From positions 1 to 26,588 of the forward strand of contig UQYA01000016.1 of the NCBI GenBank assembly GCA_900545165.1: a stretch of 26,588 nt of DNA, in the 5' to 3' direction. Source of the stretch: an uncultured Collinsella sp. (GTDB taxonomy: Bacteria > Actinomycetota > Coriobacteriia > Coriobacteriales > Coriobacteriaceae). The position numbers and the translations under genes are program-made. Positions 1-8,082 of the stretch are shown here, one piece after another. Numbering within the stretch: position 1 is the first letter of the stretch; every line of letters begins with the position of its first letter. The notes under the pieces are model-generated. The model was not told the origin of the DNA, made no database searches, and was given only the letters and a program-made list of their open reading frames with translations.

Positions 1-48
1 CGAGATGCTCAGGAGTCTCGTGGGCTCGGAGATGTGTATAAGAGACAG
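1..48 (+). other. Illumina Nextera adapter remnant (not genomic)
   Basis: Positions 1-6 match the end of the P7 oligo (CGAGAT). Positions 7-14 (GCTCAGGA) match the reverse complement of Nextera i7 index N704 as I remember it. Positions 15-29 are the Read-2 primer part (GTCTCGTGGGCTCGG), and 30-48 the 19-bp Tn5 mosaic end finishing in AGAGACAG. Genomic sequence therefore begins at about 49. Any ORF that starts inside this stretch is artificial. Confidence 0.97.
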
Positions 49-1649
49 TCCTCAAGAAGCGCCTGCGTCTGCAGCCGGTAGTGCTCGCGGTCTCGGGGTC
101 GCTCGAGAAGGCAACGCTCAAGACCATCCGCAAGGCGCTCGAGCTTTCGCGCCGCTCTGTCTTTACCTGCGATATCCCGCTCGACCTGGGCTACGTCTTT
201 GGCATTGAGGGCAAGATTCCCGAGCACCTGCGCAACGAGCTGCTCTTTACGCCGTTTAGGCCGCAGCCCAATCCCACCATCGACATGACCCGCTCCATCC
301 GCGAGCAGGTGCTGCAGCACGACAAGCTGCTCTTTTATCCCTACGAGGCCATGAACCCCTTCCTGGATCTGGTGCACGAGGCCGCCTACGACCCCGAGTG
401 CATCTCGCTGCGCATCACGCTCTACCGCGTGGCCAAGCAGAGCCGCCTGTGCGAGTCGCTGATCGATGCTGCCGAGAACGGCAAAGAGGTCACGGTGCTC
501 ATGGAACTTCGTGCCCGCTTTGACGAGCAGAACAACATCGAGTGGGCCGAGCGCCTGGAAGAGGCCGGCTGCACCGTCATCTATGGTTCCGAGGGCTTTA
601 AATGCCACTCAAAGATCTGCCAGCTCACCTATCGCGAGGGCATGGCGCTAACGCGCCTCACGCTTTTGGGCACCGGCAACTTTAACGAGAAGACGGCCAA
701 ACTCTACAGCGACTTTATGCTCATGACAGCCCATCCCGGCATCGGCGAGGACGCCAACCTGTTCTTCCGCAATCTGTCGCTGGGCAACCTGCGCGGCGAC
801 TACCGCTTCCTGGGTGTGGCGCCCGTCGGACTGAAACCGCTCATCATGCGCGGGCTTGACCGCGAGATCCAGCGCGCCCTTGCCGGCGAGCCCGCCCGCG
901 TGTTCTTTAAGCTCAACTCGCTGACCGACCGCGAGGTTATCGACAAGATCGCCGAGGCATCGTGTGCCGGCGTGCGCGTAGACATGATCATCCGCGGCAT
1001 CTCGTGCCTCAAGCCCGGTGTTCCGGGCAAGACCGAGAACGTGCATGTCCGCTCCATCGTCGGACGCTTTTTGGAGCACGCGCGCGTCTATGCTTTCGGC
1101 GTGGACTCGGACATGATTTACCTGAGCTCGGCAGACATGATGACGCGCAACACCGAGCACCGCGTGGAGATCGCCTTCCCCGTGCTCGACCCCACCTGCC
1201 GCGCCCTAATGCACGAGTACATGGGCATGCAGCTGCGCGACAACGTGAAGGCTCGCAGCCTCACGAGCGACGGCACCTGGGTCCCCGTGGAGCGTGCAGA
1301 GGGTGAGAAACCCTTCAACTCGCAGGAAGCCCTGCTGGAGCGTGCCTATCGCAACGCTGAGGCCACGCCCGAGCCCGTCATTGAGGCGAAACCCGCCCCC
1401 GAGCCCGAGCCGCAGCCGGTAGCACCCAAAGTCCAAGAGGTCCAGGCGACCGTCATTGAGCCCGAGCCTGCACCTGCACCTCAGCCCGATCCGCAGGTCA
1501 TCAAGCCCGCACCCGAGACGAGCGCCCGTCGCGATAAGCCCGCCGGCAAGACCAAGGCCATCGAGCGCCATCGCCCCGGCCGCGTGCGCATGGGCCTGGG
1601 TCTGATCGGCCTGGGTCTTAAGACGCTCATTACCGGCAAGACGAAATAG
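49..1649 (+). CDS. ppk1: Polyphosphate kinase 1 (PPK1), 5'-truncated
   Basis: PPK1 reversibly transfers the gamma-phosphate of ATP to polyphosphate. The reading frame is open from base 51 with no stop back to the adapter junction, so the N-terminal part is missing because the contig starts here; the GTG at 81 is not a real start. About 532 residues remain. The phospholipase-D-like catalytic fold is visible. KCHSK contains the autophosphorylated His (codon at 606-608), and VGRFLEHARVYAF contains the second conserved His. The segments LRITLYR, GTGNFNEKTA and SADMMTRN also fit the family. After the domain there is an unusual tail of about 90 residues, rich in Pro/Glu/Ala (EAKPAPEPEPQP type) and ending in a basic, glycine-rich segment. 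The tail is not part of the core enzyme and could be a tether or interaction segment. A strong terminator follows. Confidence 0.95.
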
Positions 1650-1651
1650 TC

Positions 1652-1676
1652 GTTTGTAGAAGCAGTTTGTAGAAGC
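1652..1676 (+). repeat. Tandem 13-nt repeat, two units
   Basis: GTTTGTAGAAGC occurs at 1652-1663 and again at 1665-1676, one spacer base apart, directly after the ppk1 stop codon. The second unit runs into the terminator stem. It looks like a small slippage duplication; no function is inferred. Confidence 0.8.
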
Positions 1677-1718
1677 GCCCCGCATTTGAGGAAAGCCTCG
1701 GATGCGGGGCGCTTTTCC
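1675..1718 (+). terminator. Intrinsic terminator of ppk1
   Basis: GCGCCCCGCAT (1675-1685) pairs with ATGCGGGGCGC (1702-1712). The inner part continues as GAGG-AAAG-CCTC with two G-T wobbles, giving a stem of about 17 bp. TTTTCC follows the stem. It separates ppk1 from the methyltransferase gene. Confidence 0.93.
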
Positions 1719-1762
1719 CTGCTACCATGGTGCGAACAACAACGCGAATGACAGGCAGGAAT

Positions 1763-3076
1763 ATGAAGCTCACTATAGAATCGATGACCTACGGCGCCGA
1801 CGGGCTGGCGCACGCCGACAACGGCAAGGCCGTCTTTGTGCAGGGCGCCGTGGCAGGCGACACCGTCGAGGCCGAGGTCGTACAGGACGGCAAGTCGTTC
1901 ATGCGTGCCCGCACCACCGAGATTCTGGAGCCAAGCCCCGATCGCATTCAGTCTCCCTGCCCCTTCGTGGGCATCTGCGGCGGCTGCTCGTGGGGCAATC
2001 TCTCACGCACGGCACAGCTCGCCGCCAAGGAGCAAAATCTGCGCTCCACGCTCGAGCGTATCGGCAAGTTCAGCCCCGATCAAGTCGATGAACTGGTGCA
2101 ACCCATCCGCCACACCAAGGATGATTGGGGCTACCGCAATAAAATCGAACTCGAGCCGACCGTTGTAAACGGCCGCGTGCGTCTTGGCATGCACGGTGTC
2201 GATCCTCGCAAGATCGTGACCGTCGATTCGTGCCCGTTGTTCGACAAACGCTTCCCCAAGGCACTCAAATCGGTCGTCGGCGCGCTCAATTATCTGAGCG
2301 GCAGCCACGACCTGGGCCTTGAGCGCGTGGGCATTCGCGCCTCGCGTCGCACCAAGGCACTCGAGGTGGCGCTCTGGACGCCTACGGGCTCTTTCCCGCG
2401 CTCGCAAGTCTCGCGCGTGTTGGCAGACGCCGCGCACCCCACAAGTGTCGTACGCGTGATGAGCAAGGGCGAAAAGAAGGCCCGCCGTGTTTCCAAGGTC
2501 GAAATGCTCGCCGGAGAGGGCTCATGGACCGAGAATATCGCCGAGGGTCAGATGCGCTTGTCTGCCCCGTCTTTTTTCCAGGTCAACACCAAGGGTGCCG
2601 AGATTTTGATCGAGCTTGTCATGGAAGCGCTCGATCCGCAGGAAGACGAGCTTGCCGTGGACCTGTACTGCGGTGCCGGCACCTTTACCCTGCCGCTCGC
2701 CCGCCGCTGCGACTTTGTCGCCGCCGTCGAGGCCTACGGCCCCGCCGTGCGCGACCTGCGCCGTAACCTGGAGATCAACAAGCTTGATAACGTCGACGTC
2801 ATTGGCGGAGACGCGGTGCGCGAGTTCCCCGACCAGGATGCCGACGTCTTGGTGGTCGACCCGCCGCGCGCAGGCCTCGCCCCCGAAGCGATCGACCTTA
2901 TCGCCAGCACGAGTGCCCGCGATGTCGCCTACGTGAGCTGCGACCCGGCCACCCTGGCGCGCGATCTCAAACGCTTTGTCGAAGAAGGCACCTTCTTCCC
3001 CGTAAAGATCACGCCAGTCGACCTGTTCCCACAAACCTTCCACTGCGAGACCGTCGTCCACCTTAGGCGCAACTAG
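1763..3076 (+). CDS. TrmA-family RNA (uracil-C5-)-methyltransferase, RlmD-like
   Basis: This enzyme methylates C5 of a uridine in RNA using SAM. The 437-residue protein has an N-terminal TRAM-like beta domain (about residues 1-60). A [4Fe-4S] cysteine set follows: C-X5-C-X2-C in CPFVGICGGC, plus a later Cys in VDSCPLF. A Rossmann methyltransferase domain comes next, with the SAM motif DLYCGAGTFTLPLA and the VVDPPRAGL loop. The catalytic Cys lies in YVSCDPATLARDL and the general base in HCETVVHL. All key residues are present. I chose ATG 1763 over the in-frame ATG at 1727 because AGGCAGGA lies just upstream of 1763 and the protein then starts directly at the TRAM domain. The 23S positions 747/1939 or tRNA U54 are all possible targets; an RlmD/RlmCD-type 23S enzyme is favoured because the iron-sulfur motif is intact. 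Confidence 0.93.
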   Translation: MKLTIESMTYGADGLAHADNGKAVFVQGAVAGDTVEAEVVQDGKSFMRARTTEILEPSPDRIQSPCPFVGICGGCSWGNLSRTAQLAAKEQNLRSTLERIGKFSPDQVDELVQPIRHTKDDWGYRNKIELEPTVVNGRVRLGMHGVDPRKIVTVDSCPLFDKRFPKALKSVVGALNYLSGSHDLGLERVGIRASRRTKALEVALWTPTGSFPRSQVSRVLADAAHPTSVVRVMSKGEKKARRVSKVEMLAGEGSWTENIAEGQMRLSAPSFFQVNTKGAEILIELVMEALDPQEDELAVDLYCGAGTFTLPLARRCDFVAAVEAYGPAVRDLRRNLEINKLDNVDVIGGDAVREFPDQDADVLVVDPPRAGLAPEAIDLIASTSARDVAYVSCDPATLARDLKRFVEEGTFFPVKITPVDLFPQTFHCETVVHLRRN

Positions 3077-3182
3077 CCACTTAATCGTTGCTCAGAAAAA
3101 TCATTGGGAAATCGAGCGTGGCAAGCGGAGGTCTTCGGGGTATAAGACGGCTAATTGTATGCCGCCTATGAAAGGAACCCTC

Positions 3183-3725
3183 ATGCCCAGCGTTGCCGTT
3201 CTCGCCGCCGATGGCTTTGAAACTATTGAATGCTTGACCATGGTCGATGTCATGCGTCGCGGCGGCGTGCGTGCCACGCTCGTCTCGATCATGCCCACGC
3301 GTGAGGTCGTAAGCTCGCTGCAGATCCCCGTGACCTGCGATGCACTCTTTGATGAGATCAACTTTGACGAGTACGACTGCGTCGTGCTGCCCGGCGGCCT
3401 GCCCGGTGCCACCAACCTGCGCGCAGATCAGCGCGTCTGCGACGTGGTCCGCGAGTTCGCCGCAACCAAGCACGTTGCCGCCATCTGCGCCGCCCCGTTT
3501 ATCCTGGGCGAGCTTGACCTGCTCGAGGGACGCCACGCCACGTGCTTCCCCGGCTTTGAGAAGAGCTTCCCCGAGGGCGCCTATACCGGCGACAGGGTCA
3601 CGCACGACGGCAACATCATCACCGCCAGCGGCATGGCCCAGTCGCTCCCCTTTGCATTGGAGCTGCTGCGCACGCTCGCCGGCGACAAGGCTGTCGAGAA
3701 GGTCGCCGAGGGCATCCAACTATGA
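3183..3725 (+). CDS. DJ-1/PfpI family protein
   Basis: The protein has 180 residues, close to the usual size of single-domain DJ-1/ThiJ/YajL proteins. It shows the conserved Glu in DGFETIEC, the PGG loop in LPGGLPGATNL, and the nucleophile elbow with the reactive Cys in AAICAAPFILG. Family members act as glyoxalases, chaperones or oxidative-stress sensors, and the exact activity cannot be read from sequence. Start ATG 3183 is chosen because AAAGGAA lies 5-6 nt upstream; an in-frame ATG at 3159 lacks such a site. Its stop overlaps the start of maf (ATGA), so the two genes are very probably co-transcribed and translationally coupled, possibly as a small damage-control pair. Confidence 0.93.
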   Translation: MPSVAVLAADGFETIECLTMVDVMRRGGVRATLVSIMPTREVVSSLQIPVTCDALFDEINFDEYDCVVLPGGLPGATNLRADQRVCDVVREFAATKHVAAICAAPFILGELDLLEGRHATCFPGFEKSFPEGAYTGDRVTHDGNIITASGMAQSLPFALELLRTLAGDKAVEKVAEGIQL

Positions 3726-4303
3726 TTTTGGCTTCGCAATCGCCGCGCCGCATAGAGCCGATGCGCGAGGCAGGCTACAACATTCGCGTGATTCCCGCGG
3801 ATATCGACGAAACGCCCTTTGATGGCGAGGCCCCGCTCACACTTGTCGAGCGCTTGGCACGCGCCAAGGCGGCTGCCGTTGCTGCCGAGTATGCCGAGCC
3901 CAATGAGCTGACGGTCGCGGCCGACACCATCGTCACCTTTGACGGCAAGATTCTGGGCAAGCCGGCAACCGAAGACGAGGCGCGTACCATGCTCCGTGAG
4001 CTTTCGGGCCGCACGCACCAGGTCGCAACCGGCGTCTGCATCGTTAAGGCAGGCGACACGGCCGCCCCGCATGCCGCCGAGAGCCTGTCCTTTGTCGATG
4101 TGACCGACGTGACGTTCTATGAGCTTACCGACGGGCAGATCGAGCACTACGTCGCCTCGGGTGAGCCCATGGACAAGGCCGGCGCCTACGGCATTCAGGG
4201 CACAGGAGGACGCATGCTCGTGCACGATATTTCGGGCGACTTCTATAACGTGGTGGGCCTACCCATCGCCCGCGTCGCGCGCGCGATTCAAAAACTCTCG
4301 TAA
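3722..4303 (+). CDS. maf: Maf-like nucleoside triphosphate pyrophosphatase
   Basis: Maf proteins hydrolyse dTTP/UTP or modified nucleotides to the monophosphate and PPi, a house-cleaning role also linked to septum control. The 193-residue protein has the full motif set: LASQSPRR at the N-terminus, AADTIV with the metal-binding Asp, GKP, SGRTHQVATGV, and GEPMDKAGAYGIQG near residue 150. The start codon shares the ATGA overlap with the upstream DJ-1 gene. The usual RRxELL helix reads RRIEPM here, a mild deviation. Whether it is the dTTP/UTP (YhdE) or m7GTP (YceF) subtype was not resolved. Confidence 0.94.
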   Translation: MILASQSPRRIEPMREAGYNIRVIPADIDETPFDGEAPLTLVERLARAKAAAVAAEYAEPNELTVAADTIVTFDGKILGKPATEDEARTMLRELSGRTHQVATGVCIVKAGDTAAPHAAESLSFVDVTDVTFYELTDGQIEHYVASGEPMDKAGAYGIQGTGGRMLVHDISGDFYNVVGLPIARVARAIQKLS

Positions 4304-4311
4304 TTGCATCT

Positions 4312-4343
4312 GGCGCTGGGTATCCCCCAGCGCCTACAATTTT
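4312..4343 (+). terminator. Hairpin after maf, probable weak terminator
   Basis: GGCGCTGGG (4312-4320) pairs perfectly with CCCAGCGCC (4326-4334) around loop TATCC. The following TACAATTTT is only partly T-rich, so termination may be incomplete and read into the P1 peptidase gene is possible. Confidence 0.7.
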
Positions 4344-4404
4344 GGAGTACCGTACGGATCCCGACCGGGCACAAGGCGCGGCGGAAAACCGATAGGAGTT
4401 AAAC

Positions 4405-5406
4405 ATGAATACACTGCTCGAAGTCATTGACGTCTGCGATGTCGATGGCTTTTGCTATGGTAACTATACGGACGAGGAGGCCGGCACCGGTTGCACCGTA
4501 ATCGTGGCACCCGAGGGCGCCACCGGCGGCGTTGACGTTCGCGGCGGTGCTCCAGCATCGCGCGAAACCGACCTGCTGCGACCTGAGAACACCGTCGACA
4601 AGGTCCACGCCGTCTGCCTTTCGGGCGGATCGGCCTTTGGCCTCGAAGCTGCAAGCGGCGTCGCTCGCGAGCTTGAGAGCCGCGGCATCGGCCTTCCCGT
4701 CGGCCCCACGCAGGTGCCTATCGTGTGCTCCAGCTGTATCTTCGACCTTGCCTTTGGCGACCCCACCGTGCGCCCCGACATTGAGGCCGGCATCGCCGCC
4801 GTGCGCGAAGCACTCGACCACACCCCCACCAAGCTCGAGCAGGGCAACGTAGGCGCCGGCACGGGCGCCACCGTGGGTAAGCTCATGGGGCCCGCCACCT
4901 GCATGAAGGCCGGCCTTGGAGCTGCCGCCGTGGCACTCGGCCCCATCAAGGTGGGCGCCGTGGTCTCGGTCAACGCCTGCGGCAACGTTGTCGACCCCTT
5001 CACCGGCGAGTGGGTCGCCGGCATGCGCGCCGCAGCCGATAGTGACCAGATCGTCGACATGGAACTCGCAGCCTTTGCCGCCGCCGGATCCATGCAGATG
5101 CCGCTCGACCGCACCAACACCACCATCAGCTGCATCGTCACCAACGTGGAACTCACTAAGGCACAAGCCACCAAGGTCTCCCAGATGGCCGCAGACGCCT
5201 ACGCACACGCCATCCGTCCCACGCACACCACCAACGACGGCGACACCATCTACACCCTCGCCAGCGGCAAACTGGGCGCCCAGGCAAGCGCCGCCATTCC
5301 CCTAGACCTACTGGGCATGCTCGCAGTAAGGGCCCTACAGACCGCCATCGTAAACGGAGCCAAAACCGCCAAAACCTCCCACGGCATCCCCGGCGCCGCA
5401 AAGTAA
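4405..5406 (+). CDS. P1 family (S58, DmpA/NylC-like) N-terminal-nucleophile hydrolase
   Basis: The 333-residue protein is typical of the P1 peptidase group, which includes DmpA aminopeptidase and the nylon-oligomer hydrolase NylC. These are made as one chain and cut themselves so that a new N-terminal Ser/Thr becomes the nucleophile. The visible family segments are CLSGGSAFGLEAASG, QGNVGAGTGATVGK, GPIKVGAVVSVNACGNV and DRTNTTISCIVTNV. The Asn-Thr bond in RTN|TTI is the likely autocleavage site, by analogy with NylC; this is inference. The end HTTNDGDTIYTLASG also fits. There is no signal peptide, so it is probably cytoplasmic. Start: TAGGAG lies about 8 nt before ATG 4405. The substrate is unknown and the gene stands alone. 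Confidence 0.9.
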   Translation: MNTLLEVIDVCDVDGFCYGNYTDEEAGTGCTVIVAPEGATGGVDVRGGAPASRETDLLRPENTVDKVHAVCLSGGSAFGLEAASGVARELESRGIGLPVGPTQVPIVCSSCIFDLAFGDPTVRPDIEAGIAAVREALDHTPTKLEQGNVGAGTGATVGKLMGPATCMKAGLGAAAVALGPIKVGAVVSVNACGNVVDPFTGEWVAGMRAAADSDQIVDMELAAFAAAGSMQMPLDRTNTTISCIVTNVELTKAQATKVSQMAADAYAHAIRPTHTTNDGDTIYTLASGKLGAQASAAIPLDLLGMLAVRALQTAIVNGAKTAKTSHGIPGAAK

Positions 5407-5418
5407 ACTAGCTCGTCC

Positions 5419-5543
5419 GGTTGCCCGATGGGGCTTGGTTATGTTTGCTGCTCTACAGTCCTGGCTCGCACGAAGAGCACATTAAGTGCTCATCGGCTCG
5501 TGCGGAACTCGCGACAAACATAACCAAGCCCCACCGGGCAACC
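5419..5543. repeat. Inverted-repeat element A (long stem plus conserved inner hairpin)
   Basis: Arms 5419-5447 and 5515-5543 are reverse complements over 28 of 29 positions. The single mismatch is A/C read on the plus strand but T/G on the minus strand, so only a minus-strand RNA would pair throughout. Inside is a second stem, CGCACGA (5467-5473) with TCGTGCG (5498-5504). Innermost is GAGCAC (5475-5480) with GTGCTC (5486-5491) around ATTAA. The core 5443-5519, bounded by GTTTG and CAAAC, recurs inverted in element B. No T-tract follows on either strand, so it is not a plain terminator. Confidence 0.9.
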
Positions 5544-5574
5544 TACCAACCAAGTCTTTTCAGCCCAGGCCCCT

Positions 5575-5631
5575 GTGTACCGCGCGTCGAAGATCTTCAA
5601 ATTCAGGCAGCCTGACAATCGATTCTTATAG
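5575..5631 (+). pseudogene. Fossil of a glycosyltransferase C-terminus
   Basis: Read on the plus strand in the frame beginning at 5575, this gives VYRASKIFKFRQPDNRFL and a stop (TAG 5629-5631). The functional glycosyltransferase next door, on the minus strand, ends in LYRLASKIFKFN. At nucleotide level 18 of 19 bases agree through the AAGATCTTCAAATTCA stretch. Weaker similarity appears to continue past the stop towards element B. It looks like the remaining tail of a second, convergent copy whose body was lost. A chance match of this length is unlikely but not excluded. Confidence 0.6.
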
Positions 5632-5635
5632 CAGA

Positions 5636-5745
5636 GGCCCCTTGGCCTTTAGTTTGATACAAGTTCCGCACGAGCCGGAAAGCACTTAATGTGCTTTCCG
5701 TGCGAGCAGGACTGTTCGCAGTAGCAAACTAAAGGCCAAGGGGCC
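5636..5745. repeat. Inverted-repeat element B (inverted relative of A)
   Basis: Arms 5636-5656 and 5725-5745 are perfect 21-nt reverse complements. The inner stem GGAAAGCAC (5677-5685) with GTGCTTTCC (5691-5699) closes loop TTAAT. The core 5652-5729, read on the minus strand, closely follows element A, including GTTTGCT, CAGTCCT, GCTCGCACG, the GCACATTAAGTGC hairpin and GGCTCGTGCGGAACT. The outer arms differ from those of A (16 versus 24 nt beyond the core) yet are self-complementary in each copy. Confidence 0.9.
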
Positions 5746-5777
5746 CAGTCAACCTATCAGCAGCGATTACTCAGCAG

Positions 5778-6809
5778 CTAGTTGAATTTGAAGATCTTTG
5801 AGGCAAGACGGTATAGGCCGAGTGTGGTTTTGTCTCCGGCCCGTCCACGCAGGTTAGTGAAGAAGCCGACCACGCCGTAGCGGGCACGACGATACATGCG
5901 CTCGTCGTAGGCCTTCAAATCATTCCACAGCGTCTTTAGGCGCTCGTCGGCGCAATCTTCCTCGGAAAGCTTGGTGAGCACCGAGCAGATCGCCATCATC
6001 ATGGTGAAGTAGCCCATCATGTACGAACGCAGGCGCGACGACTCAACATCGCTGTACAGGTGGTACGAATCCATCATGATACGCGTAACACGGAATTGCT
6101 GGTCCAGACGCTTGACCATCGTTGCCTCGTTGACGCTCTGGCCTTCGCGACCGATAAAGTAACGGTAGAGGTCGATGTCGGCGTAGTACATGGTCTTGCA
6201 ACGCGGCAGCGGCACGTATGCGTAGATGTTATCCACGTAAAACGTGTGTGCCGGCATGGGCAGATTGGACTCGCGCAGTACATCGGTGCGATAGCACAGG
6301 CTGTGCATGAGCAGGTTTTGATCGGGACGGAAGTGTCCGATCTGGTCCCAAGAGAAAATCTTTTTTCGCGGCAGGGCAAACTTGTAGCCAATAGCGGTAT
6401 GCGTGCCCTCGTAAACCTTCTCGTACACGTAGTTCGAGATAAACAGGTCGACGCGCTGGTCGCGCTCCTCAAAGCCACGCAGAATCGACAGCATAGTCGA
6501 AAGCGCCGCACCGTCGAGCCAGTCGTCCGAGTCGACAACCTTGTAGTAGGTGCCCTGTGCCTCGCGCAGACCCGAAAGGACGGCAATACCGTGACCGCCG
6601 TTCTCCTGGTGCACCGCGCGGATGATTCCAGGATAACGGGCCTCCCACTCGTCGGCCTTGGCGGCCGTCTCGTCCTTGGAGCCGTCGTCCACCACGATAA
6701 TCTCGATATCGGTGGCGTAATTGCTCCCCTCCAAGATGGAGGTGATGCAATGGTCCATGTCCTTGGCGGCGTTATACGAGGGAATACCGAATGATATGAC
6801 TTTATGCAT
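5778..6809 (-). CDS. GT2-family glycosyltransferase
   Basis: The protein is a family 2 (GT-A fold) inverting glycosyltransferase of 343 residues. The nucleotide-sugar-binding motif VVDDGSKDET is at residues 39-48 and the metal-binding DSDDW at 93-97. The C-terminal half is rich in Tyr, Arg and Met and has no obvious transmembrane helix, so the enzyme is probably cytoplasmic or membrane-associated. I take ATG 6809, which overlaps the last 8 nt of glf (its TAA is at 6802-6804), so translation is likely coupled. The upstream partner makes UDP-galactofuranose, so this enzyme may transfer galactofuranose or extend a galactofuranose-containing surface glycan; that is inference from position. A short relic of a similar 3' end lies on the other side of element B. 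Confidence 0.9.
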   Translation of the reverse strand: MHKVISFGIPSYNAAKDMDHCITSILEGSNYATDIEIIVVDDGSKDETAAKADEWEARYPGIIRAVHQENGGHGIAVLSGLREAQGTYYKVVDSDDWLDGAALSTMLSILRGFEERDQRVDLFISNYVYEKVYEGTHTAIGYKFALPRKKIFSWDQIGHFRPDQNLLMHSLCYRTDVLRESNLPMPAHTFYVDNIYAYVPLPRCKTMYYADIDLYRYFIGREGQSVNEATMVKRLDQQFRVTRIMMDSYHLYSDVESSRLRSYMMGYFTMMMAICSVLTKLSEEDCADERLKTLWNDLKAYDERMYRRARYGVVGFFTNLRGRAGDKTTLGLYRLASKIFKFN

Positions 6810-8004
6810 GGCAGGCGATAATCTCATCCGAAAGATCGAGGGCGGAATTGGTCACGGCGTCCATATCGTAGTAACGATACTCGGCCAGACGACCCACCGG
6901 GTGGAAGTTCGTCAGGTTCTGGACGCGCTCAAGATAGCGCTCGTAGAGCTCGCGGTTCTCGGGCTCCAGGATGGCGTAGTACGGCGTCTCGCCCGAGCCG
7001 GGCGTATAGGCCTTGGAGTACTCTTTCATGATGGTGGTCTTGCCGGGCAAAACCTGACCGGTCATGTTCTTGAACTCGGTGATGCGCGTATAGTCCTCGC
7101 TCGTGGTGTAGTTGACGGTTCCCACGGGCTGGAACTGATCCATATCGAGCGTCTCGAACTTCATGTCGAGCGTGCGGTACGGCAGCGCGCCCAGGTCGAG
7201 GTTGAACAGCTCGTCGAGTGGACCGGTGTAGACGATCTCGCCACCATAGACCTTGCCGTCGATCTTGACGGTAGTCTCGTCGATCTCAAAGAGGTCACGG
7301 GCGTCTACGTCACAGAATACGTCGATCAGATCGTGATCGAGCATATGCTCGAACAGCGCGGTATAGCCATCCTGCGGCATGCCCTGGAAAGGAGCCTGCG
7401 GGAAGTAGCGATCGTCATCGCCCACGAAGACGGGGACGCGGCCGGTGATCGAGGGGTCGATCTGGTCGGGCGTCTGGCCCCACTGCTTCATGGTGTAATG
7501 CAAAAAGACGTTCTCATAGACATAATCGGCGACCTCGGCAAGATCCGGGTCGTTCTTCTTGCGCAGCTCCATAATGGGCACCTTGACGTCCTTGCCAAAG
7601 GTCTCCACGAGCTTCTGATACAGCTCCTCGCCGCGCTCATCGCCAAAGGCGAGCTTGAGGCTCGCATGGTTAAAGGGCACGGGCATAAGGGTACCGTTGA
7701 TGTTGGCGAGCACCTTGTGCTGGTAGTCCGTCCACTTGGTAAAGCGCGACAGGAAATTGTGAACGCGCTCGTTAAAGGTATGGTAGATGTGCGGACCATA
7801 CTCGTGGACCAGGATTCCCGCCTTGTCAGTGCAGTCGAAGGCATTGCCCGCAATGTGGCTACGGCGCTCCAAAACAGCAACACGATAGCCGATAGTTTCG
7901 GCAAGACGGCGGGCGCAAACGGCACCGGCATAACCGGCGCCGACAACGATCATGTCGTACGCGCCGGCATTAAAGCCTTCAGGCAGGCCTGAGGTAATCT
8001 GCAT
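6802..8004 (-). CDS. glf: UDP-galactopyranose mutase
   Basis: This flavoenzyme interconverts UDP-galactopyranose and UDP-galactofuranose, the donor for galactofuranosyl polymers. The 400-residue protein has an FAD-binding GxGxxG (GAGYAG, residues 22-27), ERRSHIAGNAFD, EYGPHIYHT, WGQTPDQIDPS, the GRVPVFVGDDDRYF stretch, and the C-terminal HPVGRLAEYRYYDMDAV segment typical of bacterial UGM. About 16 residues precede the usual start of the FAD fold. Even so, ATG 8004 is supported by AAGGAG 8-9 nt upstream on the minus strand. It forms a two-gene unit with the overlapping glycosyltransferase and diverges from pta, with a 231-bp shared upstream region. Confidence 0.97.
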   Translation of the reverse strand: MQITSGLPEGFNAGAYDMIVVGAGYAGAVCARRLAETIGYRVAVLERRSHIAGNAFDCTDKAGILVHEYGPHIYHTFNERVHNFLSRFTKWTDYQHKVLANINGTLMPVPFNHASLKLAFGDERGEELYQKLVETFGKDVKVPIMELRKKNDPDLAEVADYVYENVFLHYTMKQWGQTPDQIDPSITGRVPVFVGDDDRYFPQAPFQGMPQDGYTALFEHMLDHDLIDVFCDVDARDLFEIDETTVKIDGKVYGGEIVYTGPLDELFNLDLGALPYRTLDMKFETLDMDQFQPVGTVNYTTSEDYTRITEFKNMTGQVLPGKTTIMKEYSKAYTPGSGETPYYAILEPENRELYERYLERVQNLTNFHPVGRLAEYRYYDMDAVTNSALDLSDEIIACHA

Positions 8005-8082
8005 CGATACTCCTTGTCAAAAGCCACGTGCTCGTTAGCTGGGCTTTTCTCGAACATTCTTCGAGACATATTTATTAGAGCG

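Noticed and set aside
3104..3146. Promoter TTGGGA/TATAAG before the DJ-1 gene
   Set aside because: The two hexamers are 31 nt apart, too far for one promoter, and no better -35 was found.
5421..5689. Two short plus-strand ORFs (64 and 67 codons) across elements A and B
   Set aside because: They lie entirely in the structured repeats and relic sequence, with no ribosome site or recognisable protein features.
6721..7992. Long plus-strand frame opposite glf (423 codons), and similar long antisense frames at 10651-11850 (+) and 19898-21952 (-)
   Set aside because: They are mirror frames of well-recognised genes (glf, ackA, C69 peptidase) in GC-rich DNA with few stops. Their translations show no domain or motif, and no ribosome site supports them.
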